64,000 nt of DNA from the NCBI GenBank assembly GCA_037179335.1, contig JAKZHN010000007.1:1240001-1304000 (forward strand), written 5' to 3'. The DNA comes from Cyclaneusma minus (lineage: Eukaryota > Ascomycota > Leotiomycetes > Marthamycetales > Marthamycetaceae). Of the stretch, positions 1 to 12,242 are shown one piece after another; within the stretch, counting starts at the first letter, position 1; every line of letters begins with the position of its first letter. The notes beneath the pieces were generated by a model. That model was not told the origin of the DNA. It saw only the letters and a list, made by a program, of their open reading frames with translations, and did not search any database. Both the position numbers and the translations under genes were made by a program.

Positions 1-2
1 CG

Positions 3-796
3 GAGGATGAAGTCCCTCTTTGGATCCAAGAGGAGTTGTACATCCATGGCAAAGTGTTGATCGTTGACGACAAGACCGTAATCTGCGGAAGCTCGAATCT
101 GAATGACCGCTCACAGGTGGGTGTCCATGACAGCGAGCTTTCTATCGTCATGACAGACACGCGTACAATCAACACTACGATGGATGGAAAGCCGTACGAG
201 GCAGGCTACCATGCAGCAACACTCCGACGTTACCTCTGGAGGGAGCATCTTGGCCTATTGGAGCCACAGAAGCGTGATGCCGAAGGTGATCCCAATGCGC
301 AACCACCGAACGATTCACCAAATGACGTGCATGAAAACAAGGAGTATGAGTTTGTGGCTGATCCGTTGAATGATGAGGTATGGGACATGTGGACGAGCAG
401 AGCGACTGTCAATACCCAGGTCTTTAGACAGTTGTTCCACGCTGACCCTGATGACCATGGTAAGCTCTTATCCTTTTTCCATGTTTCGTCACTTGCCGGC
501 ACAACTCAACCGCTTCGCGTCCATTATTCGTGCTCGGCATTCTTGTGTTTGAAAAGCCAGATCGCTAATTTAGTTTCTCAGTCAAAACATTCGACGACTA
601 TAACAAGTTCCTTCCTGTTAAGGGCACCAAGCCGGGACACATTTACGACCAGATGATGCCACCCGATGAGATCCGAGCCAAACTGGCGAAGATCAAGGGG
701 CACTTGGTATGGATGCCGCTAGATTTCCTAAAGGATGCCAATATGGCGGAGAAGGGAATTCAGGTCAATGCTTGGACCGAGAGTATTTACACGTAA
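3..796 (+). CDS. Phospholipase D (Spo14/PLD1-like), C-terminal part, cut by window edge
   Basis: This is the 3' end of a phosphatidylcholine-hydrolysing phospholipase D, which makes phosphatidic acid on membranes. Two exons are visible: 3..459 and 582..796, with the intron bounded by GTAAGC and TTTCTCAG. The fragment opens with the second HKD catalytic motif, HGKVLIVDD, followed by SSNLNDRS and an acidic HDSELSIV stretch typical of the Spo14 class. The C-terminal tail ends in WTESIYT and a TAA at 794. The N-terminal PX/PH region and the first HKD motif lie outside the window. The gene is distinct from the second HKD protein at 6000-8955. The family call is firm; the exact paralogue is not. 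Confidence 0.88.
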
Positions 797-1932
797 ATGT
801 TTTATGAGCCTCGGTGATGCATGAGATGATTGGACTTGGTCAAGGTGTTGGTGAAGAGTATGGACGGGCAGAGGGGCGGAGCTGGCTAGCGTTCCCCCTT
901 TGGTTTGGGCGGCTGGCTAATAAAGTGGGTATACATGATATTTTCCAAACGACGGGTTTCGAGCGTGCTGCGCGCGTCCAAATTCCGAGGTTGCTTCTTG
1001 TCTATGGGATTTTATTACAAGATGCAGTGCAACCTTATGCTTACAGGAAGTCTGCGTTCTGGAATATGGACAAACTGCGAACGTACTGCGAGACTGCCCA
1101 AACAAATGGCGGTAAATTGGCACGAGGTCTTAGAGCCGCAGGGTTTTCGAGCGTATGATGATGTATATCACTTGGTTTGGCCTTTAAAGAATGGCAAGGG
1201 GTGGTCTGATGACCAGGAGGGGCGCCCGATTTTTGGTAGGCAGATATAGATTGGCAGTTAGGAGACTCATTGTTCCACCAGCACATGAAATACATGTAAA
1301 TTCCATCCATGTTAGTCATGCATGATATATGATAGGCCTGACAAATGACAAATTGACAACATAATTGACGTTCAGCGTCAGACGGGTAAATCGCCCCACA
1401 TTTACCCCGCATCCGAGTAGCGCGGTGCCGCACAGACCTGAACCCCACACAGAATCCGGGGGAGACCCACGACTAAATCGGGAAAGTCAGCACACGGCAA
1501 ATCGACCCACAATAATGCAGAAAGCATACGATTTGCATGTCGACAGAGGTGAGTGTATATGAGACATCAGTATACCTGTGGATGGACTCCTACTGGGCGC
1601 GAAAGCTGATGATCTGTGAATGTGGCAGTGGCCTGATTTAGAGATATGCAGCACCGTGGCGTGGGGTGGACTTCTATGTACAGAGGATACTAACTTGAAT
1701 CCTTCTGCGGCCAAGTTTATATTGGAATCATATTCCGAGAGACGAAGCTACCCAGAACTTGACTTTGGCCTCGAACCTGACCTTTGCAGTCACGACTCGG
1801 GTAGGAATCTCTGATGTACTCCCCCATACGCGGCATCCCGCGCACATCCAGGCTTCCAGCCCCTGAGTGGTGTGGAAACATGCCATGTCTGCCTGTTACA
1901 GTACTTCCCGGTACTTGGCAGGTGCTGGTGGT

Positions 1933-2031
<99 letters not shown>

Positions 2032-2676
2032 CGGGGTGCGGGGGGGGNNNNNNNNNNNNNNNNNNNNNNNNNNNNNNNNNNNNNNNNNNNNNNNNNNNNN
2101 NNNNNNNNNNNNNNNNNNNNNNNNNNNNNNNNNNNNNNNNNNNNNNNNNNNNNNNNNNNNNNNNNNNNNNNNNNNNNNNNNNNNNNNNNNNNNNNNNNNN
2201 NNNNNNNNNNNNNNNNNNNNNNNNNNNNNNNNNNNNNNNNNNNNNNNNNNNNNNNNNNNNNNNNNNNNNNNNNNNNNNNNNNNNNNNNNNNNNNNNNNNN
2301 NNNNNNNNNNNNNNNNNNNNNNNNNNNNNNNNNNNNNNNNNNNNNNNNNNNNNNNNNNNNNNNNNNNNNNNNNNNNNNNNNNNNNNNNNNNNNNNNNCAA
2401 CTCTGGCTTCCAGCCCGTGTGTGTTGGTGTAAATTTCTTTTGTTGCCTTTTCCTTTTTTGCCGTTTTTTTGGTTTGGGTGGTGGGTCGCCCCCCCCCCCC
2501 CCCCCCCCCCGCCTCTGTGTCCCATAAAGAGCCCTTGGCCCCAGCCCGTCACGAGCCCTCTTTCCCTCTTCCTCTTCCCTCTTCCTTCACTTCCAAATCA
2601 TCAAAACCTGTCTCAAATTCAGCTCGTACATCTCTTCCTCGATATCCAAGCAACTCGTCACAAGTACCCAGTCAAG
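797..2676. other. Intergenic region with assembly gap
   Basis: No convincing gene was found between the phospholipase D stop and the small ORF at 2677. Short ORFs here lack coding character. The stretch holds the G-run/N/C-run gap described separately, and its last 150 bases are the CT-rich leader of the following small gene. Confidence 0.6.
1933..2510. other. Assembly gap 1: 99 G, 350 N, then a C run
   Basis: A run of 99 G (1933-2031) is followed by a short G-rich tail, by N from 2048 to 2397, and then by 91 bases of T/G-rich sequence ending in 22 C (2489-2510). The 2405-2488 stretch resembles 1851-1932 (they share GGCTTCCAGCCC). The poly-Gly and poly-Pro reading frames across it are artefacts. 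Confidence 0.9.
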
Positions 2677-2898
2677 ATGCCTATCAGCCAGAGAACCCTC
2701 CGAATCGCTGTCGCAGCCGCTTACCTGCCTATCCCCCCTCTCTTCCTCCTCTTCGGCCGTGTGCCGTACGGTCCGGCTCAGCCCAGAGCTGATGTTTTGA
2801 GGATCAGAATGCATCCACTCCAGGCTTTCACCACAAACCTCAAGAACGGCTTCAAGGACATGACCATCCGGAGTGCCGTGAGGGGTCTCAAGGTCTGA
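2677..2898 (+). CDS. Small hypothetical protein, 73 aa, one hydrophobic segment
   Basis: A single-exon ORF starts at an ATG in a good context (CAAGATGCC) after a long CT-rich leader, the usual form of a fungal 5' UTR. The protein is basic. Residues about 8-28 are hydrophobic (AVAAAYLPIPPLFLLFG), followed by an Arg/Lys-rich C-terminal half ending in AVRGLKV. This shape fits a small single-pass membrane or mitochondrial protein, but I do not recognise a family. It could also be the last exon of a longer gene hidden by the gap upstream. The protein-like composition, the leader and the clean stop are the support. Confidence 0.5.
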   Translation: MPISQRTLRIAVAAAYLPIPPLFLLFGRVPYGPAQPRADVLRIRMHPLQAFTTNLKNGFKDMTIRSAVRGLKV

Positions 2899-4071
2899 GG
2901 TCTCGTCGTGACAACTTTGATGACATCATCGTTGCTTTTTGGGTTTCGGTATGTAGAATGCACTTTGCTGTTGCCCTTGTCCGACTTGAGATTGATGGTG
3001 TGTTTCTGCAGGCTTGCGGTCGGTCGCTTGACTTGATGTCGTCGTCGGCATCGCTGGCGTACGGATGGGTGACTTGGCCTTGATGCTTAAAGCGTCGGCC
3101 ACTGGCTTTGGGATCGGGATAAGGGACATATATCATATGGGTATCGGACTATCGGGTGGCTTGCCGGATGGGTGGATTGATATCATTACCTATACCTGGA
3201 CGATGCTATGGCACGAGGGCAGGCCGGCGTTCTTTCTTTTTGCTGTACTTCAAACTTGGCTTCGAGTCGGCTATTCACAGCACTCACTAAGACTATCCAC
3301 CATATACCATACCGTGGTGCAGAAGAGAGTAGAAATACAAATCACTCTCTTGTTACTACAGTGCAACGGAAAAGTACAGATTGCATTTCCAGTTACTCGT
3401 TACTGAGAACAAAGTGTCAACGACTAGGAACCCGAACAGGGCCGGTATGGCACGTAAGATTGTTGTACTCAGGCTTTGTATTCCCTGTTTGCTTGGTTCC
3501 GGCGCGCTTCACGTTACAGTGACATGAAGAAAGCCTGTGTACGTCCATAGACAAATATTCATCGTAACTCGGTTTGAAACAACCGATTACTACTGATCTT
3601 CAAGTATCTCTCTCAGCCATGGCCGTCTTACTCTTTCTTGGTTGTAAGTTTGAGGCCTTAACCCTCTAGTGCTACAGACGTAAATTTACAGCCTTAACAA
3701 TTTGAGTAGATTCAAAGATTTTCCTTGGCTGCACCTATATAACAACCTCTTGATTGCAGTAGGCTCCGAACTCAGGCTCCTTTCATAGCAAGGAATAGTA
3801 AGTTTGAGCAAATGCTAAGAACTAGACTCGAAGCTTTTCGGAGGTTTTCGTAAATACAGAGTCTTAGAAGCAAGTACAATAGAAAACTGGCTCGCTAATT
3901 GGACCAAAGGAATAATCATCTGGAAGTTTGGAACACGAGGCAAGATATGTGGATAGTGTCCTTATGTCAGGTTATTTTTACCGGCTGCGATTCATTTATT
4001 GGTTTCCCCCTGAATGCTAACATACGTTGACCGCAAAAACGAACTTGCCCCCTGAGACAGTCGCACACAAC
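2899..4071. other. Intergenic region, no gene seen
   Basis: About 1.2 kb lies between the 3' ends of two convergent genes. Only short ORFs without motif or codon character were seen. It carries no 19-bp array, unlike several other convergent spacers in this window. Confidence 0.6.
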
Positions 4072-5524
4072 CTAAAAGTAACTCGCCCTTCTTTTACTTC
4101 TTTCCTCCTCCTTCGCTATCCTATCCTTCTCTTTCCAAAGCGCCACAAACGCTGCTCGGTCCCTCTGAATCCTCAACCGCTCCTTATCGATCTTCTTCCT
4201 CACATCCTCAAAGTGCTTCTTCACCGGTGTCAGATTCCACCTCGCACCCTTAGCATTCCTCGCCAGGTCTCTCAGGGGTTTGTAAGATGGACTCTTCTTT
4301 CTGTTTTCCGCCGTCGAATCTGCAACCTTCCCGAGCTCAACTAGATTCTCATCCAAGGCCGCTAGTTCGCCGTGTGCGCTGTTCACGAGGTAATCGATGT
4401 GCGCCCCACCTTTTGCGACGCTGGCATTTAGGCGGCGAAAGTTTTGGAGGTCTTGCAGGGTGATGCTCCCTTCGACGGTCAATTTGCGAATGGCGTCGGA
4501 AAGGTTTCCAGGCCTGGGGGATGAAGTAAAGTAGCGGTTGATCGCGTGCTTAGTGGAATTTACATGGCTCAGGTATCGTTTTAACTCGAGTCTGACGTCG
4601 GCCCTAATTTCCAGGACTCAGCTAAATAATCCAGGGAGAAAAAAGGAGGGAAAGTGGGGGGGGGGGAAGGTATTTGTGCCAGTGCAGCCAGTTCTGTGCG
4701 ATGGTTCTACCGCAACTCTCCAAGTCAAAATGCTCAGTAAAAGGTGAAGAGGAATGGACTCACAACTCTGTTGTCTCAGGAAGCTTCGCCAAATTGTTCT
4801 CCATGGACTCCCTTGTCATTCTAATCTTTTTGATCATCTTAGCCGGTGACTCCCTAGACTGCAGACCGCTGATCTCGTGAAAGAGCGGTCCCGAGAATGA
4901 CATCTCTCGGGCCAATAATTCCAACTCCCTCTGATCATGGAGTCTAGAGTTCTCTTTCACCCACAAGCTCCGAACTGGTACGCTCATAGTGACTCCTACG
5001 ATGGCTGATGCAATGAGCCCCCACAACAAGAATGGTGCCCAGGTCCGCCACGAAAAGATGGTCTTCACCCTTCTTTGATACACATCATCGTCGTAGTCCC
5101 TGAACGCCTTCTCCATGATCGTGAGACGGCCCGGGTCGCCAATGACTACCGGCTCGAGCAGCCGAGCCCACCACACTTTGTCCTCTAAATTCAGCGGCAC
5201 TGTAGGATCATCATTCCAGGTCCCGTGAAGCAGAGCCTGCCTTCTCGCTTCGTCCCTGCGGCGGTCGTTTTCTTGTTTGAGCTGCTCGTCGCGGGCCTCC
5301 TGGTCCCTCTGCGGGTCCGGCGGGCCGGGAACGTTTCGCGCGAGGACGGGACTGGGCTGCACAGACCCAGGTTGGTCGCGGGTATGGTTGAACCAGGTCC
5401 AGAACCTGAAATTCCCGCTCAAGGTGGGGTATACGAAAAGACATAAGATTGGGAGCACACCAAAGGTTATCCAAGGGTGTTCTTGCCACCAAGGATTTAG
5501 GGGATCTGCGTTGTCGCTGTCCAT
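4072..5524 (-). CDS. Hypothetical two-TM membrane protein with coiled-coil tail
   Basis: Two exons are read: 5524..4764 and 4513..4072, joined across GTGAGT..CCCCCAG so that PETTEL continues as PGNLSDA. The product is about 400 aa. It has a hydrophobic segment near residues 18-36, a charged Glu/Arg/Gln-rich helix (about 72-98), and a second membrane segment near 161-184. The C-terminal half is helical and charged and ends in RSKRRASYF. No catalytic motif is visible and I do not recognise the family. It may be an ER or mitochondrial membrane protein of filamentous fungi. The intron (250 nt) is longer than most here, but the frame closes exactly. Confidence 0.68.
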
Positions 5525-5999
5525 GGTCAGTGAAGCGTTATGTTAACATAGACCGGATGGCAATAATGCGCTTCCTCGCTCCGAAGAGGACTATAGAAAA
5601 GGACAACTTCCTGAATGTGGCTGAGGAGAGATGCTCGGACAAAGAAGTTATTATGCGATAATGGTTGATCGCCTTCTCAGAGTCCTAGAACTTGCCATAG
5701 GAAAATGGGTGAGATAAAGAGATACCAGATGTAGCGCTGCTTGCAACTTAATATGCAAGCGGCCCTCGGGCTGAACAATGCATTGTTGGAACCGGCGCTG
5801 GTTTGGAATGGCTTTCGAGTTTCGACGCAAACGACTGCACATCACCATGGCGACAACCACATTCCTCAGGTGTGTTAGCATGTGTAACCTAACCGAACCC
5901 AAGCCCATGGTAAAAGCCTATACACTGATGCAGAGCTCTCCAAGCTCATTGCATTGCCACCTCGTCGCGCGCTCCCCCACCGGCGGACAGAAGGGGGTC
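5525..5999. other. Intergenic region, no gene seen
   Basis: This is a 475-base spacer between the start of the two-TM protein gene and the end of the phospholipase D-like gene, both on the minus strand. It presumably holds the promoter of the former. Nothing specific was recognised. Confidence 0.5.
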
Positions 6000-8955
6000 T
6001 TAAAAGTCGCCAGTGCCTTGCACTCTTTTCACGGCGCCTACGATCCCTTTCAGGAATGAAAAATGTCCTGGATCGATTGCCATGATATCCTCTGCGCCCT
6101 TACCCTCCACGTCCCTCCATACGCCGTCTTCCTGGCTCACCTCCCCGTAAAGATGCGTATTTTGATTCCGCCGAAGTCCGTCGATAATCGCTCGGCACAC
6201 ATACTCGCTGTCAAACATGACATTTATTTCCTAGCATGGTTTTAGCTGCATACAATATAGCTAGAAAAGTTTAAAATACGAACCTGGGAATGAAACCACG
6301 ACTGGGTATCTTGATTGCCGTTTCCTTGGATCTGGGAGAGGATTTAGTACTAGTTTCGACAGCTGGAGGGCTAACACGTACGCCGATATGTTCGTCTACG
6401 ATCATAAGCTTGACATGGCAAGAGCGCTTCTTCTTTTTGGCAACGATGGGCGCCACTTGATCCTTGCCGATGTACCAGAAGTAGTGTAGGTTTTTCTTTG
6501 CGGCGGCGGAGAGACTGGTGAACAGCTTGTGTGAGATCATGTTGTTTGTTCCTCCTTGCATTGGCAATAACTCTCCGTCATCGTTATACCTGCTCTTGTT
6601 AGCGTACAGTTACTCAAAGAGCCCTGTTTACTTAGGTACCCAAGGCAGATATAACAGAAAACGTCGATTCCCCTTTCACAAGCTTCGATAATTGCGGGGA
6701 CCAATGGCTCAGCGTTCAAGGTCGGACTCTGGATAAAGACGTTTTTCTGGAGAAAATTTGATTAGCAATCAGAGTTCTGGTTCTCGTTCCGTAAATTTAA
6801 TACCTTTGCATTCCTCAAAGCACTAAGCCAGACTTCGTTCTGTGGTTGGTACACAGACTTGTTATTTGGCGGACCGTAGGGCTCACGGCAGACCATGGCA
6901 ATGGGAAATGGCTCATGTGCTGGGATTGGAATCAATGGTGTCATTTCTTCCTCTGGAGCAGGTTCGGGAGCATTCCCCTTGAAGCCGGGGTTTTTCGTAT
7001 GATTGAGATGGCGCGTGGTCGCTTCCACACGAGTCTCACTGGCTTTGGGGGAGACAGCGCTTTGAACCCTTGCCACTTCACCGGCGATATCAACGTCGTA
7101 GTGCGGGTCATCAGTTGTATGTTCAGGTAGAATATTGGAGTCTGAAACAGGCTCTTCGATTCGCGACTGAGGAAGCACTTGTTCTCCGCTGTGCAGGAAG
7201 TCAGTTGTCCTTGAATCTGGCCCTGGTGCTTGAGTATTGACAGCAGCGGTAGGGGCGTTTTGGCTTGCGCTCATCACAGGCTCTTTCTGAGCATTCTCTT
7301 GCCGCACAGTCTGATCTGCGTCTTGGGTCTTGGGTTGCCTGAACGCCAGGTTGCTTGGAAGAAAGTCTCCCGCAGTGGGTCCTGACTTGTGATCCTGCGC
7401 GATCGGGATTGGATCCTCATGACCCGCTGCCGAATGGTGTCGCTTTTGCTCAGAGAACTCTCTTGGATCATCTCCGTTCTGGCCCGTAGGGTGTACAATA
7501 CTTTCCGTTGTAGTTGGCCCCGTCGCATAGTCAGACTTCGTAGGGTCCGATGCTTCATTTCCTGCTTGGGAGTTCAAGACACCAGGTGCATTGATTTCTC
7601 TGTGCTCGTGAGCGTATGCTTCATGGGGCTTATTGCGGAGATGATCAGGATGGATGACAGCATGGTGACCCTTAATCGAGCCATTTGGACCAAATATGTC
7701 GTTGTGTGACTTATTGCCAAAGGATCCCAAGCCACCCTGAGTAGCAGGTGAATTGTGACTTGGCAGTGGGGGGTCGAGGGTCTTGCTCCAAGATATCAGA
7801 GCCATGTCGTAAAGAGAGTCGACAATGGGGCCCTCCAATCTTATAGCCATTTCGAGATTGTCATTGTCTTGGATGTTATTGCTTTGCAGCATAGCTTGAC
7901 GACGATCGACAATCATGTACTTGCAATGGAACGTCCCAAGCAATGGCTTGTGGTAGTTCATGACCTGCAAGTCGATGTTTGGGATTTCCTCGGGCGCTGG
8001 CAGTGCCACCGCTTTTCCGGTCATCTCCTTTTCGGAGACAACATAATGGTTGTCCAAGAACTGCTTGGGACTCCCTCGGTCGTAAATCAGCTTGAAGACC
8101 ACTTTCTCCCCGCGCTCTCCAGCCCTTCGAGAAAGCTCCTTCATGGCGTTTGTAATGTACTTAGAGGCAATGGAATTTTGCCTGTATAAATTAGCATTTT
8201 TTGGGCACGAACTGGATTGTTGAGATTTACCAGTAGTTCGTGGCCAAGTAGACCTCTTTTTCCGCCCTGACGATCATGTTGGACATATGTCTCATGATGT
8301 CGGGGACGCTACGAGACGATTAGCACATGTGTAGTGTACGAAAAACTCTAATTATTTAAAGGATAAAGGGGCGTATGGAAAGACTGTGACCACACAGTGC
8401 TATCCCTGCTCTTCAAAAACTCACACTGAAAGCACAACCAGGGGAATCGTCCCGGAGCTACCCATGAGACTTGGACTAGTCATGGTGCTCGAGACACTTT
8501 TGTCAATGCAGCAAAGAGCATCGTGATATAGCTGGGATATGGTTAGCTAGAGGCTTCAATGATCAGCAAACACATACTCGAAGAAAGAGGTCGCTGGGCT
8601 CAGTTGAGCCCCATTTTCCACACTCTTTGGCCCTCTGTCGGTCCTCTGTCGTAAGATTGTCTCGATGGGCCCTGGCGGTAGCCACGCTCTCTTTCTCACC
8701 AGCTTGATGGCCACCGTACAGCTTTTTCCAAGCTTCAGCGGGCGCAAGCGAGGGATCGGCGGCAAGCAGGGCAGAAACCGAGTCTTGGCTGGTGCAAAGC
8801 TTGTAGACCTTGTCGGAAATCATGCTGCCTTCGATAGTAATCCTGGACTCCAGTTGACGATGTCGCGGGGTAGTCACAGCACGATATGGGAGCTCGAGGA
8901 AGACTTGGAAGAATAGGATGATGAAGGCGTCGAGAAAGTCAGCAAGCTTCGTCAT
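6000..8955 (-). CDS. Phospholipase D/transphosphatidylase family protein with two HKD motifs
   Basis: Eight exons are read: 8955..8578, 8531..8425, 8308..8231, 8181..6804, 6746..6640, 6589..6382, 6331..6284 and 6230..6000, giving 844 aa with frame closure. The first HKD motif is HCKYMIVD near residue 272 and the second is HVKLMIVD near residue 742. Family blocks such as GTIPLV and CLGYND flank them. HKD enzymes form a phosphohistidine intermediate and cleave phosphodiester head groups; the substrate here is probably a phospholipid. Between the motifs lies a stretch of more than 300 residues rich in His, Asn, Pro, Ser and Asp that looks disordered. The ATG at 8955 is preferred over an upstream TTG. 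The gene is divergent from the Sec14-like gene. It belongs to the fungal PLD-like class, not the PX/PH Spo14 class. Confidence 0.85.
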
Positions 8956-9896
8956 GGCAGTGGTCAAGATTAAAAAGTCGGTTCAATGTTGGGGCTTGAT
9001 GGCACTAGCGGGAATCATCATCAATTGTCATTGGGGCGAGGGCCAAGCTAGTGATTCAGTTCAGCTCGATGGGGCCAGTACATTGACTTTGAAGCTGTGG
9101 ATTTCTGTGAAGGCATTCGGTTTGCAGCAGTGATGTTTCAACTTTCAAGCTTGCTGTCCCGGGATGACGATGTCGCTGCAGGGATCCCGCGAGAGAATCA
9201 AGCTTTTGCCAAGTTTCTACCAAGGAGACGGCCCTACTCTACCGTCCTGTCGAAGTGCACGGGCGAGCTCGAGAACACATTGATAGTGCCTGGCGACACT
9301 TGTGGTGATCTTTGTACATGTACGCGCTATAGTAATTCCGGGCCCACCCCACTCATGACCACAGCGGCAAAAGGGAAATTTTGACATCCCGAGTTTCCGA
9401 ATGACGTAGTAGGACGAGACTCTTCCCCTCCAGCTTCCTGGGGGCAAGCACAGTTGAGACGCGGCCTTGCCCTCCCAGCTTGCTTGGTCAATGGCCGAAT
9501 ATAAAGTCAAAGCTGCAAACTCCAGTCCCAGACTTGAGCCAGACGCAGTGCTGCTCAATGGCATCCCACGTCTTCCGGCCACCGGTGAGTCCGGGCGACC
9601 GAGGCATGACCCGACTTCGTGGCCGGAGTCTGGAATCGGCTCTCGGAGCTATCAGATTTCCCCCGAATCTGCCACTGAGGTCAGGTAGGGCGCGAGATGG
9701 TCTCCTGGCCTTCTGCACATGTGCAGCTGAAATCTTTGCGCCCTCCAACCCTGTCCCGCTTCCTCCGTCCAACAAAGAATCGCTGCCAACCGCTTTGATA
9801 AGCCTGAGGGGACGCGGAATGCCCTTTCACAAGTGACCACCACCAAACCCTCGAGTCGGCACAACCTCCATCGCGCCTTTCATCCCCACAGTCGCC
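8956..9896. promoter_or_regulatory. Divergent promoter region, PLD-like/Sec14-like
   Basis: This 941-base spacer separates the divergent starts of the phospholipase D-like gene (minus) and the Sec14-like gene (plus). No clear ORF was found. It must contain both promoters; no specific element was recognised. Confidence 0.5.
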
Positions 9897-12090
9897 ATGT
9901 CTACTACTACTACGTCTGGTCCTGCTCACCGAGTGTCGTCTGCCGTCGAAGAATTTGGCTTCCCCAATGGCCACCTGGGCCACTTGAGTGCCGCCCAGTC
10001 GCAAGCGCTTACCCAGTTTAGGACTTTGTGCGAAGACAAGGGCATATATAAGCCTGGGAATGGCTCGCATATACCACCTAGCCATGATGATGCGACTCTC
10101 TTGTGCGTGGTGCCTAAAGTCGTTTTTTTTTTCTTTGCTGTCGGCGGCTGATTCGTCTAGGCGCTTCCTGAGAGCTCGGCGCTTCAGCGTCCAAGAGGCT
10201 TTCAGACAATTCAAGGACACGGAAGACTGGCGCAAAGCGAACGAGATCACCAGTTTATACGAGACGATCGATCTTGAGCAGTACGATGAAACCCGACGTC
10301 TGGTACGAAACTGCTTGCAACGTCCAATCTGCCCTATATGCATGCTTACAATCAATCAGTATCCCCAATGGACTGGGCGCAGGGACCGGAGAGGCATTCC
10401 CGTCTATGTGTTCGAAGTCAAGCATTTGAATAGCAAGAGAATGGCCGCCTACGACAAGGCTGCTGCTGCCACAGCTTCGAAGGCAAAAGGAGATGGGACA
10501 GTGTCGCCAAAACTTGTCCGCCTATTCGCTCTGGTACAGTAATTCGCTCACAACCACAGCCTAGAAAATGCTAATTTGTCTTTGTAGTATGAGAACTTGA
10601 TTCGATTCGTGATGCCAGTGAGCACTTTCATGTCCGATCGCGATTACCCAAGGACGCCGATCACTCAGAGCAATAATATTGTGGATATTTCGGGAGTTGG
10701 TATGTGAACAGAGTCGTCATTTTGCTGTGGTATCATAATGAGCCGCCGCGATCCTTGAAACCTTTGGGTTCCCGGCATATAAAAGTTCTCGAGAATTGCT
10801 GCTAATCTATGTAGGCCTTAAGCAGTTCTGGAACCTACGGTACGTAGTGTGTAGATGGCCCGTTGGATACCGTCTAGCTTGATCCCGCTCGCCTTACCCG
10901 CATCGAAGGATATATAACAAGTCGCAGCAGCGGCAAAAAGGAGCTCTCATACCATTCCACCACCTCTGGCCTTCTGACCGCTCTCCTTACCCTTTAGCAA
11001 TTCTGCACGCTTTTTCTGACTTCGTTCTTAGGGGGCATATGCAGGACGCGTCTACTCTAGCCACAGCCCATTACCCCGAAACTCTCGACAGAATTTTCGT
11101 AAGTATTGTACCCTCGCTAGGTGTAGGTCGAATACAACAAACGCTGATTTTTCCAGATTATCGGAGCGCCTTCTTTCTTCCCAACCGTTTGGGGTTGGGT
11201 AAAAAGATGGTATGATCTGATCCGAGCATTTCTTCTAAGCTATTCATTAACTCTGATAATCTAGGTTTGACCCCATCACTGTCTCTAAGATTTTTATATT
11301 GAGCGCGGGAGAAGTCCAAAAGACTCTCACCTCTTTCATTGACCCCGCAAATATCCCCAAAAAGTACGGCGGCCAGCTTGATTTCGCTTTCGGGGATATG
11401 CCCGTGCTCGACCCAGCTTTAAAGAAAGCTATTACCTGGGAGCCTGGCTTTACAGACTTCCCACATGGACCCATGTATTGGGAAGACGCCGAAGACGGAA
11501 CTAAAGCACATTTGATTGCGGTCGGCAGTGTGAAAGGCAAGCAAAGAAAGGACCGGGTTTGCACGGTTCTAAAGGGCGCGAAGATTGCAACAGCAGATGA
11601 GAAGCAAGAGGATGCAGAGACTGTCAAGGGAGGTGGATTGACTGTGGGGCACCCATTAGAGAGGGTTCCCACGGCACAGGAGTACGTTGATTCCGCTGCG
11701 CGTGGCAACGATGCGACTGAGGGGGACGAGAGGGCTCCCGAAGACTGGGAGAGCCCAAGAACGAGTGACGAGGAGGCTTCTCAGGCTGTACAGAACGGCG
11801 AGGTGGTTCCTGCGGCAAGACCGGAGCCGGTGTCTTTTGTGACGGCAAGCGATGGCATTGACAGCTTGAACAAGCTGACCCTGCAGGACAAGAAGGAGGT
11901 GGGGGCAGCTGCGGCCTCGAATGGACATCCGAATGGACAGGCTACCGCTACGAGCGCAGACGCCGCGCCTGAGATCACGGTGTCGGAGCCCCTCAGCAAG
12001 AAGTCATCAGAGTCATCAAGGGGAGGAAAATTAAAGGAGAAATTGACGGATGTCAAGGAGAAGGTTAAAGAGAAGGTAAGCGGCGCTTGA
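9897..12090 (+). CDS. Sec14-like CRAL-TRIO lipid transfer protein
   Basis: Eight exons are read: 9897..10102, 10161..10302, 10360..10533, 10588..10699, 10815..10839, 11032..11098, 11157..11209 and 11265..12090, giving 534 aa with the frame closed. The CRAL-TRIO N-terminal block is seen as TLLRFLRARRFSVQEA (from about residue 66), followed by the lipid-binding lobe with GLKQFWNLRG, HYPETLDRIFIIGAP and WFDPITVSKI. These are the Sec14 hallmarks. Such proteins move or present phosphatidylinositol and phosphatidylcholine at Golgi membranes. The last 200 residues are a low-complexity acidic tail ending in a Lys/Glu helix, longer than in yeast Sec14, so this is a Sec14-like paralogue and not necessarily Sec14 itself. 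One exon is only 25 nt long. Confidence 0.87.
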
Positions 12091-12242
12091 TGATCTGATA
12101 TTGGTTCACTAGCGTCGCATAGTAGTTCAGAGACGAAGGAACGAATGGAAAGAGTTGAAGTTGATAGCAGATAATGGGATCTACAGTGGGACGTAAGAAG
12201 TCTGCATACGATCTACAGTCTCCGAATGATTGCGGATATCCC

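Noticed and set aside
1814..2898. Long ORFs of poly-Gly and poly-Pro across gap 1
   Set aside because: They are translations of homopolymer runs and N bases. Only the last 73 codons, starting at 2677, look like a real protein.
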